In this document: positions 17,431-26,710 of the stretch, in pieces
Layout of the letters: each line of letters opens with the position of its first letter
Numbering within the stretch: the stretch's first letter is position 1
Source of the DNA: Thermoplasmata archaeon
Lineage (GTDB): Archaea > Thermoplasmatota > Thermoplasmata > Thermoplasmatales > GCA-001856825
Direction: 5' to 3'
Length of the DNA: 64,000 bases
Assembly: GCA_021797855.1 (NCBI GenBank)
Contig: JAJZYX010000005.1
Coordinates: 1-64,000 of the forward strand
Notes under the pieces: model-generated
Databases searched by the model: none
What the model was told of the DNA's origin: nothing
What the model saw: the letters and a program-made list of their open reading frames with translations, nothing else
Program-made: the position numbers and the translations under genes

Positions 17431-18291
17431 TCAGTCGGCGCCAAGGTATCTCCTTAAACTAGCCGACACCACTCCGGAAACAGTCATCTTCGAGAACGGC
17501 CCTTCGACAGTATCTGTTGTGGAGATACTGTCCACGATTCCGGCATACTTTGACGTTCCCGACACGAAGAGGCCATGAACGCAGTAAACGTTTACGACCC
17601 TCGCCCCATTTTGCTTCAGTACCTTTGAGGATTCCAGTATTGTCCCTCCTGTGGATATCATGTCGTCGGTGAGGGCGATGACCTTGTCCTTGACGCTCAC
17701 ACCCTGGGGGATTGTAACCTCCACCTTGGTATCGGACACCCTCCTCTTGTTGAGGCACACCGATTCCAGGCCGGCCACCCTTGAGATGTTTTCACCCTCT
17801 TCCCTGAACCCGTCGTCTGGGGACACAACCATTTCGTTCCCGTCATCCCTCACCTGCTCCCCTATGACGGATTCGGCTCTGATCTCCTCCCCCTTGCTCC
17901 CCAGGAAGGCCATACCTTCGGGGGAATGCATGTTTACCACGAAGATCCTCTCGAACTTCTCCCTGAACAGGTCTGAAAGAACCCTTGCACTTATTGCCTC
18001 GTACTCCTGGAACATGGCATCCTGTCGGGCGTAGCCAAAATATGGGACCAGGAGAATTATCCTCTTTGCACCCGCATTGAGGACTGCGTCGGCGGTCAGA
18101 AGAATGTCGATTATGCCTGAATCTGGATAGGTATTTCCGACCACTATCGCCCCGTCTAGGGGCTCCTCCAGTTTCACGTAAAGCTCCCCATCCGCGAACC
18201 TTCTCCTGTTCACCCTCGCAAGCTGAATGCCAAGTTTTGATGATATCTTCGATGAAAGCCCTTCTGAGTTGCCTGTGGAAACAATCTTCAC
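17431..18291 (-). CDS. prs: Ribose-phosphate pyrophosphokinase (PRPP synthetase)
   Basis: Makes PRPP from ribose 5-phosphate and ATP for nucleotide, histidine and tryptophan synthesis. The 286-aa size matches archaeal class III-like enzymes. The ATP-binding flexible-loop region (YFGYARQD, about 88-95), the VVSPDDGF segment and the PRPP loop TDDMISTGGT (about 209-218) are all present. It starts at GTG 18291 with GAGAGG upstream and lies 20 bp after the Trm56-HD gene in an apparent three-gene operon. Confidence 0.92.
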   Translation of the reverse strand: MKIVSTGNSEGLSSKISSKLGIQLARVNRRRFADGELYVKLEEPLDGAIVVGNTYPDSGIIDILLTADAVLNAGAKRIILLVPYFGYARQDAMFQEYEAISARVLSDLFREKFERIFVVNMHSPEGMAFLGSKGEEIRAESVIGEQVRDDGNEMVVSPDDGFREEGENISRVAGLESVCLNKRRVSDTKVEVTIPQGVSVKDKVIALTDDMISTGGTILESSKVLKQNGARVVNVYCVHGLFVSGTSKYAGIVDSISTTDTVEGPFSKMTVSGVVSASLRRYLGAD

Positions 18292-18311
18292 GCAGCTAAA
18301 TTTCCTCTCGC

Positions 18312-19337
18312 TTAAAATTGTTGTTGCTCATTCAGTTTCATTAGGTCCTCTATCCTGAATTTGCACCTTCTTTCAAGTCGTGAATAGAGGCTCTTCAACC
18401 TTGGTACTTCGGATGCAAGTCCCTTCTGTCTGTAGTCTTCTGCAATTTCGTCTATCACGACAACCCTGTCCCCCTTGAGGAGGGTGTCTGAGTTGCAAAC
18501 TATCTTCTCCTCCAGGGTCCGGGGAATGTAATCCTGGTCTGGAAGCTTCAGCTTCCTTGCAGTGCTCTTCAGGAGACCCGCCCCTACATGGGTGCTGCAG
18601 AACCTAGCTATGATCTCATCCATCCCCTCCCTTTTCAGTATCTTGTACCCCTCTACCCCATGGAATATGCTGTGCGTAACTGTTCTCCCGATATCGTGAA
18701 GGAGCGCGCCTGCCTCAAGAAGCCTCCTGTCTGCGTCACACCCTTCCCCCATCTTGAGAGCGACCCTGCTGCACATAATCGAATGCCTCTTCAATCTCTC
18801 GTCCGCCCCGTACTTGTCGAGGAGTGCCAGGCACTCATCCCTTCCTGGAATCCTCAAAACCCTCTTCCCCCGCTCCTCAGGGATAATTCTGAGCTCGCCC
18901 CTGAGGTCCTTTTTCCTTCCTAGGCGGTCCAGGAAGATGGAAAGTGCAGAAACTTCCGAATGGGGCTGGTTCCTGACTGCAATGTTGAAATCGGCCAGCT
19001 CATACACCTCCCTCGGAACCTTCTCCGAACCAACAATGACCATGATGTCCTCAGCCTTTCTCAATTCATTTATCCTCTTTTCAAGGGGGATGCCGTACAT
19101 CGTCAGGTGAACCTTCGTACCCTTGAATTTCTTGATTTGTTCCCTGTAGCCTCCAAACTCTATCTCAAAATCCCCCCCGAATTTCCTTGTGACGTTATTG
19201 ACCGTCCTGGTCAGCTTGTCATCCTGTCTGTCTACAATGATTTTATCGGCACCGAACGCTCTTGACACCAAGGCCACATGGGTCGTTATTCTCTTATCCC
19301 TTTCCGGCCTGTGCCCTATCCTCAGGACGGTGATCAA
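18312..19337 (-). CDS. trm56: tRNA 2'-O-methyltransferase Trm56 fused to an HD domain
   Basis: Residues about 1-155 are a SPOUT methyltransferase of the aTrm56 family, which methylates the ribose of C56 in the T-loop of archaeal tRNAs. [19 protein letters not shown] and [17 protein letters not shown] are the family signatures. Residues about 180-320 form an HD phosphohydrolase-like domain with an N-terminal His (KRHS), ALLHDIGR near residue 210, a later STHVG and an acidic residue in NSDTLL. At 341 aa it is about twice the size of stand-alone Trm56. The start overlaps the upstream regulator (ATGA). The HD domain may remove a phosphate from nucleotides or tRNA ends; that role is not known. Confidence 0.82.
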   Translation of the reverse strand: MITVLRIGHRPERDKRITTHVALVSRAFGADKIIVDRQDDKLTRTVNNVTRKFGGDFEIEFGGYREQIKKFKGTKVHLTMYGIPLEKRINELRKAEDIMVIVGSEKVPREVYELADFNIAVRNQPHSEVSALSIFLDRLGRKKDLRGELRIIPEERGKRVLRIPGRDECLALLDKYGADERLKRHSIMCSRVALKMGEGCDADRRLLEAGALLHDIGRTVTHSIFHGVEGYKILKREGMDEIIARFCSTHVGAGLLKSTARKLKLPDQDYIPRTLEEKIVCNSDTLLKGDRVVVIDEIAEDYRQKGLASEVPRLKSLYSRLERRCKFRIEDLMKLNEQQQF

Positions 19338-19825
19338 GTTACCTTCTCCACCTTCATTCCCTTTATCGTGAGGTGCTTGCTTCTCTTGATAATCGCCCTT
19401 ACGTAGGTGGGTGATTGCTTCAATCTGTCCTGGATTTCAGCGATGTACTGCACACCCTCATCTATCATCTTCACTATCTTCTCGCAATATTCCTCTACCT
19501 CCTTGTCATCCATTGAAGCGACGTATATCACATCCCCAGCCTCTTCAGTCGGAAGGAGGATGTTGATCTGTATGCTTGTGTAATAATTGTGAAAGACCTT
19601 CTTTGGACCATTGGGGGTGTTGGACCACTGGGATTCCACGAATTTTATCTTCTCCATGTATTTCAGGTATTCTACCGCCTTGGCACCAAGTTTCTGCTTC
19701 ACATCGTCCTCAGTCATCCAGTTCTGATTCAGCAGCTTTAACAACTCACTCTTCGTCCTGTCGTTCGAGATGGTAAAAATCGTAACTAAATCTCCAACAT
19801 CATTAACGACTTTTATCTTATTCAT
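19334..19825 (-). CDS. ArsR-like winged-helix regulator
   Basis: A 163-aa protein. An N-terminal winged-helix (residues about 10-75, [16 protein letters not shown] then [17 protein letters not shown]) is followed by a beta-hairpin wing ([13 protein letters not shown]) and an acidic helical C-terminal half. It is a typical archaeal ArsR/HTH_20-type layout of unknown target. It heads the regulator-trm56/HD-prs operon. TATTTAAATAA lies about 30 bp upstream, and GGGGGAG directly precedes the ATG. Confidence 0.6.
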   Translation of the reverse strand: MNKIKVVNDVGDLVTIFTISNDRTKSELLKLLNQNWMTEDDVKQKLGAKAVEYLKYMEKIKFVESQWSNTPNGPKKVFHNYYTSIQINILLPTEEAGDVIYVASMDDKEVEEYCEKIVKMIDEGVQYIAEIQDRLKQSPTYVRAIIKRSKHLTIKGMKVEKVT

Positions 19826-19999
19826 AGACTCCCCCTTTATTTCCTCGTTATTTAAATACCTTCATTCTTGGTCCCAACCTTTCGGTTAGGCATTGTTCAG
19901 ACTTAATCCCTTTTCGCCTCCCAGTTTATGAACAAGGATGAAAGGTATTGCAACCCACAATATGGCCGTTGTTTATAGCAGTATAGGAGTGATTTCAAA

Positions 20000-20290
20000 A
20001 TTTTCGTGATTTATGATTTGAGATTAGCCTCCCTCTCCGTGACCTTCGGTCACGCAGTAGTAGCCGGTAAAGTACTTCAGGAGTGGGACCCACTAGGCAT
20101 TCATTTCGCAATTGGACAGCTCTGGAACCCATCTGATCTGCCCAGACAATTTGTTTTTTCCTTAGTGACGCTTTTACCGCCGACAAGAGCATCCCTCGAA
20201 GTGGGAAGAGTAGCGCCTGCCGCTATTCTGATTGTAGTCTACCCCTGCATAGTTCAGGGCAACGAGCCTAGCGTTTCCTCACCACCTATA
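20000..20290 (-). pseudogene. Possible decayed 3' end of an IS200/IS605-family tnpB, with structured RNA-like end
   Basis: The 666-bp gap between the regulator and the GGPP synthase gene holds no intact gene. On the minus strand, 20174-20278 translates to GNARLVALNYAGVDYNQNSG..., which resembles the tail that follows the last catalytic Asp of TnpB (D-x-NAA...). The frame has stops directly before and after it. Downstream on the same strand come a palindrome, AGTGGGTCCCACT (20082-20094), and a perfect hairpin, GTGACC/GAA/GGTCAC (20039-20053). This order, tnpB tail then hairpins, is how IS605 right ends and their omega RNAs are built. The call rests on motif memory only. No TnpB zinc finger, TnpA or left end is visible. 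Confidence 0.35.
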
Positions 20291-20491
20291 TCCGGGTCAG
20301 ATTTGTCTTCTGTGGTCCTTTCTCATGGAGGGTATATCTTCGCAAGGTTGTCCATTGTTATCACGGATTCAACCCTTCGTTATGCATCCTTTATCAAAAG
20401 AATCTATTAATAATCATAGTCGAACCACTCACCCCCTTACTAATGCAGTAACACCCGAGAACTTTCTTATAAACCAAGATTATAGAGGATC

Positions 20492-21502
20492 ATGGACTTC
20501 GTATCTAAATACAAGGGGCAGATAGACGCGGCCTTGGAAAAGTTCTTCACCGACAAGATCGAAGGAAAGTCCGGTATTGAAAAAGAGGCGATATCAAAGT
20601 TGAGGGAATTCACCATGCGGGGAGGAAAGAGAATTAGACCCTTGTTCATGATCCTGGGATACTGGCTCAATTCAGATGTGGATGACAGGATAGTCAAGGC
20701 TTCAATCTCGCTGGAACTGATGCAATCTTACCTGCTCATACACGACGACATAATAGACCAGAGCGAGATAAGGAGGGGAGGGCCATCATTCCACAGAATG
20801 TTCGGGTACGAAGGGAGGATCAATGAAGGTATTTCTATCGTTTGCGCGGATCTCTCTGACGCCTATTCCCATGAAGCCCTTCTGGACGTGGATTTCCCAC
20901 CAGACCGGTTGAATTCTGCGATGAAATTGATGTCAGAGATAGTTGAGTTCACAGGGATAGGCCAGCTGATGGACATCACCCTTTCTCTTGGAGATGAAAT
21001 GACGGTAGATGATGTTACTGCAATACACAAGTACAAGACTGCGCAATATACGGTGAATGGACCGATGAAGATGGGTGCAATACTTTCCGGCTACAGGGAT
21101 CCAAACAGGATTGACAGGTTTGGACTTCCCCTCGGCATAGCTTTCCAGATTCAGGACGATATACTGGGCATGTTTGGAGATGAGAAGGAGTTGGGGAAAT
21201 CGGTTGTAAGCGATTTTGAGGAGGGAAAGAAGACCCATCTCATTCTCTACACCTACCAGATGGCAAGCAGGGCCGAGATAGACTTCATCAGGGAACGGCT
21301 AGGCAGGAAGGGTATATCTCGGGAAGATTTCGAGAGGGTCAGGAATATAATCGAAAAATGCGGCGCACTAGATAAGACCCGTGAACTTTTGAAGAAGTAC
21401 TATGATGAAGCGATTTCATCCATCAGCGACCTATCCCCTTCCCCGTCCCATCGGGATCAGCTGAAGTACATGGCGGACCTGATGGTCAGGAGGACGAAGT
21501 AG
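20492..21502 (+). CDS. Geranylgeranyl/farnesyl diphosphate synthase
   Basis: A trans-isoprenyl diphosphate synthase of 336 aa that makes the C15-C20 chains of archaeal ether lipids. The first Asp-rich motif is HDDIIDQS (near residue 85) followed by RRGGPSFHR. The second is QDDILGMFGD (near residue 220). GGKRIRP near the N-terminus binds the allylic diphosphate. The start ATG follows a CTTATAAACC box by about 25 bp (leaderless). It converges with the UbiD-type gene with a 17-bp overlap. Confidence 0.87.
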   Translation: MDFVSKYKGQIDAALEKFFTDKIEGKSGIEKEAISKLREFTMRGGKRIRPLFMILGYWLNSDVDDRIVKASISLELMQSYLLIHDDIIDQSEIRRGGPSFHRMFGYEGRINEGISIVCADLSDAYSHEALLDVDFPPDRLNSAMKLMSEIVEFTGIGQLMDITLSLGDEMTVDDVTAIHKYKTAQYTVNGPMKMGAILSGYRDPNRIDRFGLPLGIAFQIQDDILGMFGDEKELGKSVVSDFEEGKKTHLILYTYQMASRAEIDFIRERLGRKGISREDFERVRNIIEKCGALDKTRELLKKYYDEAISSISDLSPSPSHRDQLKYMADLMVRRTK

Positions 21503-22709
21503 CATCCTTCAGGAACTTTCTCCCTCCGCCTAAGGGCATGGTTGCATCCAATCCCATCTTTGACGTTATATTCCCCTCATAACTGCTTGGATCGAGGGAC
21601 GACCCCCTCTCCCTCTTTATTATTATCCCCCTGTCTGCCTGGAACCTTGTGGCCATCGCCCATTCAACGTCCCTGTCGTCATATATGTCTATGTCCTCAT
21701 CGACGACTATAACCCTTTTCAGGCTCCTGTGCCCCCTGAATGATGCTTCCACCGTCTTCTGGAAATCTTCATTGTCCTTTTTCTTAATCTTTACAATAGC
21801 ATGCAACCAGCTGGCGCCCCCCTCGGTGAGCCTCACGTCCTTTGCATCCACCCCCTCCTTTCTTATCTCCCTGAATATCGTTGGTTCCCGAGGGAGCCCC
21901 ATGAGGTTGAAGTGCTCGCTGGTAGCAGGAACGAGGACATGGTATATCGGGTTATCGAGCATCTCAACAGAATTGAACACAATCTGTGGCTGGTCATCCT
22001 GAATGTCATAAGTACCAGTAACGTCCTTGAACGGGCCTTCCCTCCTTTTCCTGGCGGTCAGGATTCCATTTATCACGTAATCGGAATCTGCAGGAACCGT
22101 AAGCCCCCATTTTGACTTGGCAAACTTCATCTCCTTCCCCTTAGCCTTCTTGTACAGGGATGAAGCGATCTCCGACTCGTCCCTCTCGAAGGGAACGGAG
22201 GTCGCGGCGGCGAGGAGGTATTCCAGGGGAGAGCCAACCACGATGGATACCCTCAGTTCCTCCCCATGGGCAACCGCGTCGGAATACATCCTCAGCAGGT
22301 CCCTTGGCACTAACCTGACATATCCCTCGGTATCGCTCTCCACGTAGACCCTGTGAATAGAAAGGTTCCTCTTCCCTTCCCTCTCTGCTACGAATATTCC
22401 GGAAGTTATGTAATAGCCTGCGTCCCCGGGGTGATGCCAGCATACCGGAACATCCGCCATACTCGCCTTCCTCTTAAATGCAGCTTCCCCATACTGGAGA
22501 CGGTTGCTTTCTGTGAGCGACGATTCATAATTCAGGAGAAACTGCTCTCTGGTCATCCCGAGTTCCCTGTAAATTCTCCCCCTGTCAGCCCATAGATTGA
22601 CTATCCCTCTCCTGCCTTCGAGGTCCTCCATCATGACGGGCTTCTTCCCATACCTGTTGGCAATCTTAGTGATCTCCAGTTTCCTGGAAACCCTCTCCCC
22701 TATCCTCAC
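21486..22709 (-). CDS. UbiD-family decarboxylase, probably anhydromevalonate phosphate decarboxylase
   Basis: A prenylated-FMN dependent decarboxylase of the UbiD family (at least 407 aa). Family features include GKRNLSIHRVYVESD, GSPLEYLLAAATSVPF with the substrate-side segment, and WAMATRFQADRGI near the C-terminus. In archaea with the modified mevalonate pathway II, a UbiD homologue decarboxylates trans-anhydromevalonate 5-phosphate. The overlapping, convergent GGPP synthase gene supports that role (inference). The start is problematic. GTG 22709 begins inside the usual N-terminal helix. The in-frame upstream codons encode SLIERFLNEDF, as expected for the family, but contain no ATG, GTG or TTG before the AspRS stop. 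Confidence 0.7.
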   Translation of the reverse strand: MRIGERVSRKLEITKIANRYGKKPVMMEDLEGRRGIVNLWADRGRIYRELGMTREQFLLNYESSLTESNRLQYGEAAFKRKASMADVPVCWHHPGDAGYYITSGIFVAEREGKRNLSIHRVYVESDTEGYVRLVPRDLLRMYSDAVAHGEELRVSIVVGSPLEYLLAAATSVPFERDESEIASSLYKKAKGKEMKFAKSKWGLTVPADSDYVINGILTARKRREGPFKDVTGTYDIQDDQPQIVFNSVEMLDNPIYHVLVPATSEHFNLMGLPREPTIFREIRKEGVDAKDVRLTEGGASWLHAIVKIKKKDNEDFQKTVEASFRGHRSLKRVIVVDEDIDIYDDRDVEWAMATRFQADRGIIIKRERGSSLDPSSYEGNITSKMGLDATMPLGGGRKFLKDATSSS

Positions 22710-22770
22710 AAAGTCTTCATTCAGGAAACGCTCTATCAGGCTCCCACCCCCCTTGATTTCGAATGGAACT

Positions 22771-24048
22771 TCATGGAGTGACCCTGGTCCTGTCCCTTGG
22801 AAAGAGAGTCGTTTCCCTTATGTTAGGGATGTTTAGCAGAACCATAGTCAACCTTTCCAGTCCTATTGCCCATCCCGCATGGGGGGGCATGCCGTATCGG
22901 AATGCGTTTACGTAGAACGAAAAAGATTCCGGACTCAGACCCTTGCTTCTCAAGTTATCTATCAAGATATGTGGAGAATGCACCCTTTGCGCCCCGCTCG
23001 TTATCTCCAGTTCCCCGTACTGCAGGTCGAATCCCTTGGAATATGTGTCGTCGTACGGCTGCACGTAGAACGGCTTCAGCACCCTCGGCCACCTGGTAAT
23101 GAAATAAAATTGGTTTATCTTACCTCCCACGGCCTTGAGTACAGGGGTGGACAGGTCATCACCATCTTTTATTTCAATTCCTGCATCTATGGCCATCTTT
23201 ACATATTCGCTGTAGGTGATCCTCCTAAACCTGTAGCCAAGTGAAGGTTTTTCCACTCCAAGTATTTCCAGCTCCCTCTCATTGAGGCTGGATACCGACT
23301 GTGCGGCAGCCTTTATTACATCTTCCAGGACATCCATGACATCCTCATCACTCGCGAAACTCATCTCCATGTCGATGGATGTGAACTCATTCAGGTGTCT
23401 CGGGGTATTGTGTTCCTCAGCCCTGAATGCTGGGGCGATCTCAAACACCTTGTCAAAGCCTGCAGACATCATAATCTCCTTGTAGAGCTGCGGGCTCTGA
23501 CTGAGATATGCATTTCTCTCAAAGTACTTGACAGGGAATAGGTCGGTGCCCCCCTCAGTAGCGGCGGCAACGATCTTTGGCGAATGGATCTCTATGAAGC
23601 CCTTTCTTACGAAATAGTCCCTGATTGAGTTCGAGATCGTGCTCTGCACCTTGAATATTGCCAGTACTTCCGGCCTTCTAAGATCCAGGAATCTGTTTTC
23701 CAGCCTGGTTTCTATATCCGACTCTATCTTATCTACAACCCCGAGAGGAAGAGGAGTCTCGGCCCTGTTGAGAATCTCGAGGTGCTTGATCTGGACCTCG
23801 TACCCTATCCTGGCCTGACTTTTGACTGCCTCACCGGAGATTGTAAGGACGGATTCTCTCGGGAGCCCCTTCAGTTCGTCGAAGAGTTCCTCATTCCCCT
23901 TTCTGAGCAGAACGCCTTGGACGGTCCCCGAAACATCCCTGAGTTCTATGAATAGAACGGAACTCAGCACCCTTATGTTCTGGGCCCAGCCGGAAATCTC
24001 TACTTCTGAGCCTATGCGGTCCTTGACTTCCCTAATGAGCACCCTCAT
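22771..24048 (-). CDS. aspS: Aspartyl-tRNA synthetase (archaeal class IIb)
   Basis: A 425-aa synthetase. An OB-fold anticodon-binding domain (residues about 1-100, [13 protein letters not shown]) precedes the class II core. Motif 2 is [15 protein letters not shown]; motif 3 is [11 protein letters not shown] near the C-terminus. Like most archaeal enzymes it could be non-discriminating and also charge tRNA-Asn. I start it at ATG 24048. The frame stays open further upstream but there it lies over the divergent pdxT gene. GTTATATCT is about 25 bp upstream, giving a leaderless mRNA. Confidence 0.9.
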   Translation of the reverse strand: MRVLIREVKDRIGSEVEISGWAQNIRVLSSVLFIELRDVSGTVQGVLLRKGNEELFDELKGLPRESVLTISGEAVKSQARIGYEVQIKHLEILNRAETPLPLGVVDKIESDIETRLENRFLDLRRPEVLAIFKVQSTISNSIRDYFVRKGFIEIHSPKIVAAATEGGTDLFPVKYFERNAYLSQSPQLYKEIMMSAGFDKVFEIAPAFRAEEHNTPRHLNEFTSIDMEMSFASDEDVMDVLEDVIKAAAQSVSSLNERELEILGVEKPSLGYRFRRITYSEYVKMAIDAGIEIKDGDDLSTPVLKAVGGKINQFYFITRWPRVLKPFYVQPYDDTYSKGFDLQYGELEITSGAQRVHSPHILIDNLRSKGLSPESFSFYVNAFRYGMPPHAGWAIGLERLTMVLLNIPNIRETTLFPRDRTRVTP

Positions 24049-24127
24049 GCTGACGGCTGATAGTTTCTTTAGATATAACTGTACTCCGAAGAAAAGGAAT
24101 AGATATGCAAAACTGATGACCCATTCA

Positions 24128-24676
24128 ATGAGGATAGGTGTCATAGATATACAGGGTGACGTTTCCGAGCATGTCAGAATACTGGAGAGCATCGGGGCAT
24201 CTGTCGTGAGAGTGAAAAGGGTTCCAGACCTTGAAGGTATTTCGGGGGTAGTTATACCTGGGGGAGAAAGCACGGTAATCGGGAGCATAATGAGCCAGAG
24301 GGGTATATCGAAGGAAATAGTTGAAAGGAGTATACCCGTAATGGGAACATGTGCAGGCTTGATACTGATTTCCAAATCAGTTGACGGAAGAAATGGTCTC
24401 ATGCCACTGCTCGACATCTCGATAAGGAGGAACGGCTTCGGCAGCCAGAGGGAAAGTTTTGAAACGGACTTAAATGTGAAGGGAATCGGAAAATTCAGGG
24501 GGGTATTCATCAGGGCCCCTGTGATCACAGAAGTTAAGAAAGGAGATATATTGGCGGAGTTCGGAGGGAAGGCAGTAATGTTATCGGACGGAAAACATCT
24601 GGGGCTCTCCTTCCATCCGGAGATTTACGGAGACTCAAGGATACACAGGCTTTTCGTCGATAGATTGGAAGCGTGA
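24128..24676 (+). CDS. pdxT: Pyridoxal 5'-phosphate synthase glutaminase subunit
   Basis: Supplies ammonia to PdxS for PLP synthesis. The 182-aa class I-type glutaminase has the GDVSEH segment, VVIPGGEST, the nucleophile in MGTCAGLILIS (near Cys75) and the His/Glu pair in LSFHPEI. The start is at ATG 24128, about 25 bp after AGATATGCAAAAC; ATG 24116 is an alternative. PdxS is not encoded in this window. It is divergent from aspS, so the 79-bp gap carries two promoters. Confidence 0.88.
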   Translation: MRIGVIDIQGDVSEHVRILESIGASVVRVKRVPDLEGISGVVIPGGESTVIGSIMSQRGISKEIVERSIPVMGTCAGLILISKSVDGRNGLMPLLDISIRRNGFGSQRESFETDLNVKGIGKFRGVFIRAPVITEVKKGDILAEFGGKAVMLSDGKHLGLSFHPEIYGDSRIHRLFVDRLEA

Positions 24677-24697
24677 TGGAAACACTGGTTCAGGACA

Positions 24698-25768
24698 TCA
24701 GACCATTCTCGGTTTTTTTAGTATACCCTTCCCTTCTATGTTCCTCGTCTGGATCGTTACCTCCGACTCAACGGGAATGTCAGCCTGGACGTAGCCCAAT
24801 CCTATTCCTTTGGAGAGGGTGGGGGAGAACGACCCAGAGGTAAGTTTACCGATAACCTCGTTCCCGATTTTGATTACGGAGCCGCTTCTCGGTATCATCC
24901 TGTCAGAAGCTATCACGCCCCTAAACCTTTGGCCAATGCTTCCCTTTTTTTCCAGAAGTCTTTTCTTACCGATGAAATCGTGGTCCCATCCGATGATCCA
25001 GGAGATTCCTGCTTCTATCGGGTTTCTATCAGAGTCGAAGTCCTGTCCGGAAAGGAGGAAACCTTTTTCCATCCGAAGGGTGTCCCTCGCCCCCAGGCCT
25101 ATGGGCTTGACCGTCTTGTTTTCCAAGATTTTTCTCCAGAGACTTACGACATATTTGTTGGGGACAATAAATTCAAAGCCGTCCTCACCGGTGTAACCTG
25201 TCCTGCCAACGAGCGTAGCGTTCTCCAGGCCCCTTTCCGGGTATGTGTTTGAAGCATTCATGAAAGTGAAATGACCCAGGCCGATAGCCTCAGGGAAGAC
25301 ATCTTCCATCACTTCGGGCGAGAGAGGTCCCTGAAGGGCAAGGCAGGCCATTTTATCAGATACGTTGGTAACCCTAACATCGTACGACTTCCTGTTGGCG
25401 ACAATCCAGTTATAGACTCTCTCCGTAGTTGCCGCATTAGGGACGACAAGGTACCTGTTCTCTTCTTCCTTGTAAATTATTGTATCATCAATCATGTTGG
25501 CTTCCTGATTCAAATAGGCAGAATAGATCGCCTTTCCTACTGGCTCCTTGGCAATGTCTGTAGGGAAAAGGTAGGTCATGAATTCCTGAGCGTCCCTCCC
25601 CTCTATTGTGATATCTCCCATGTGAGATACATCAAAAAGACCCGCCTTGGTTCTCACATGATTGTGCTCTTCAATGATTCCAGAGAACTGAATCGGCATG
25701 TCCCAGCCATGAAAATCGACCATCTTTGCATTCAGATTAACTATTTCATTATATAACGGGGTTCTCAT
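24698..25768 (-). CDS. gcvT: Glycine cleavage system T protein (aminomethyltransferase)
   Basis: A 356-aa protein that transfers the methylene group of glycine to a tetrahydropterin. The N-terminal FHGWDMPIQF, the substrate/folate Asp in HMGDITIEG and GRTGYTGEDGFEF are GcvT hallmarks. RDTLRMEKGFLLSGQD, in the second half, closes the folate site. GcvH and GcvP are not nearby. It has a clear ATG with a TATA-like TAATAG/CAATTATG region upstream. It fits with the SHMT-like gene in one-carbon metabolism. Confidence 0.88.
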   Translation of the reverse strand: MRTPLYNEIVNLNAKMVDFHGWDMPIQFSGIIEEHNHVRTKAGLFDVSHMGDITIEGRDAQEFMTYLFPTDIAKEPVGKAIYSAYLNQEANMIDDTIIYKEEENRYLVVPNAATTERVYNWIVANRKSYDVRVTNVSDKMACLALQGPLSPEVMEDVFPEAIGLGHFTFMNASNTYPERGLENATLVGRTGYTGEDGFEFIVPNKYVVSLWRKILENKTVKPIGLGARDTLRMEKGFLLSGQDFDSDRNPIEAGISWIIGWDHDFIGKKRLLEKKGSIGQRFRGVIASDRMIPRSGSVIKIGNEVIGKLTSGSFSPTLSKGIGLGYVQADIPVESEVTIQTRNIEGKGILKKPRMV

Positions 25769-25933
25769 CCCTTCATAATTGTTTTTGCCCTATTAACATT
25801 GGTGTTCCACCCGAAACGAGGGGGCCCGGGTTGCTAAATTTTCGTTTGTTTTGATGACGAGGAGCGTAGACAACATAATCTCTTTCCTAGAAATAATTCA
25901 ATTATGTTCCCACCGATGCTGACCTGCCAATTG

Positions 25934-25950
25934 TTAAAGTATTTCTAAGG
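25934..25950 (+). promoter_or_regulatory. tRNA-Phe promoter
   Basis: TTAAAGTATTTCTAAGG ends about 22 bp before the mature 5' end of the tRNA. It is the only A+T-rich box between gcvT and the tRNA in the proper position. The call rests on spacing only. Confidence 0.4.
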
Positions 25951-25972
25951 GTTACTCATCTCAGAAGTAACT

Positions 25973-26045
25973 GCCGCGATAACTCAGCTGGGAGAGTGCA
26001 AGCCTGAAGAGCTTGAAGTCGCCGGTTCGATCCCGGCTCGCGGCA
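25973..26045 (+). tRNA. tRNA-Phe (GAA)
   Basis: The complete cloverleaf is visible: acceptor GCCGCGA/TCGCGGC with discriminator A, D-stem CTC/GAG, and anticodon stem CAAGC/GCTTG. The loop is CTGAAGA with anticodon GAA. The T-stem is GCCGG/CCGGC with loop TTCGATC. It has no intron and no encoded CCA. G37 and C56 are the targets expected for the Trm5/Taw2 and Trm56 enzymes encoded in this window. The following 299 bp to the next gene (26046-26344) show no gene I can support. Confidence 0.96.
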
Positions 26046-26344
26046 CTCTGGTCTGGCATTGTTATAGAACAGAATCAGACGAAATGGCCCGTCCATTTAG
26101 TATTAAACTCCTTTCTCAGGAAGAAGTGTACTCTGTTTGAACCCCCTGCCCGGCGAAAGACTACCAGGCTATTAAATAGAATTAATAGGGCGGGGAAAGA
26201 TGAATCCCTACCTTACCGTTAGATGCCACTACCCCACAAAAACGGGCTTTATCCTCCAGACGATTGATGACAATTGTACCACCCCCTACACATTAATGCT
26301 TGAACTGAATTCTGTAGGGTAGGGCTAGTTAGGGGCAGACGCAA

Positions 26345-26710
26345 TTACTCGTATTCCCTATAAACGTTCGGTGGAATGTCGTCGGAGAGGAACTCCTCAA
26401 CCTTGTCCAGCTTCGGCAGTATGTCGTCAAGGCTTTCCTCCTCAAAGTGAGCGTACTTGATCCTCCCTACAGACATCCTGTATGACCCAGGGCACATCAT
26501 GCCCTCCTTTACCACGACAGCATCTGGAGCGAGTTTCAGTATGGCAGCCATAGTAATTTCCTTTCCGCCGGGCACCCTCTCAAAACCGGGGTTCTGGTAC
26601 TGGCTGATCTTCTTTTCCTCCGTGTCCACGATGCTTATTAGCTCCGCCATGTCTAACGGTACTATACCATTGTCCTTGCTGTGCGCAACTGCAATTTTCA
26701 TTACCCTCAT
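26345..26710 (-). CDS. NifX/NifB-like small domain protein
   Basis: A 121-aa protein beginning MRVMKIAVAHSKDNG. The pattern of an N-terminal beta strand, ELISIVDTEEKKISQYQNP, and KEITMAAILKLAPDAVVVKEG resembles the NifX/NafY dinitrogenase-cofactor fold found in many small archaeal proteins. The usual metal ligands are not obvious apart from MMCPGS. The start may be ATG 26710 or ATG 26701. It stands alone, with 284 bp of non-coding sequence upstream in which I see only A+T-rich promoter-like stretches. Confidence 0.45.
   Translation of the reverse strand: MRVMKIAVAHSKDNGIVPLDMAELISIVDTEEKKISQYQNPGFERVPGGKEITMAAILKLAPDAVVVKEGMMCPGSYRMSVGRIKYAHFEEESLDDILPKLDKVEEFLSDDIPPNVYREYE

Noticed and set aside
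20006-20410. 134-residue plus-strand frame in the gap before GGPP synthase
   Set aside because: Protein composition is unlikely, there is no ribosome binding site or promoter, and the minus strand explains the region better as a transposase relic with hairpins.
19850-20490. RNase P RNA or SRP RNA in the same gap
   Set aside because: Fragments such as ACAGAA and GAGGAAAC occur on the minus strand but in the wrong order and spacing, and no SRP domain IV signature was found.
24049-24528. Long N-terminal extension of the aspartyl-tRNA synthetase frame
   Set aside because: It lies antisense over pdxT, has no synthetase similarity, and the family N-terminus begins at ATG 24048 with a TATA box at the right distance.
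26255-26330. Second C/D box RNA downstream of tRNA-Phe
   Set aside because: TTGATGA lacks the purine of the C box, no D'/C' pair is present, and the C-D distance is not supported by internal boxes.
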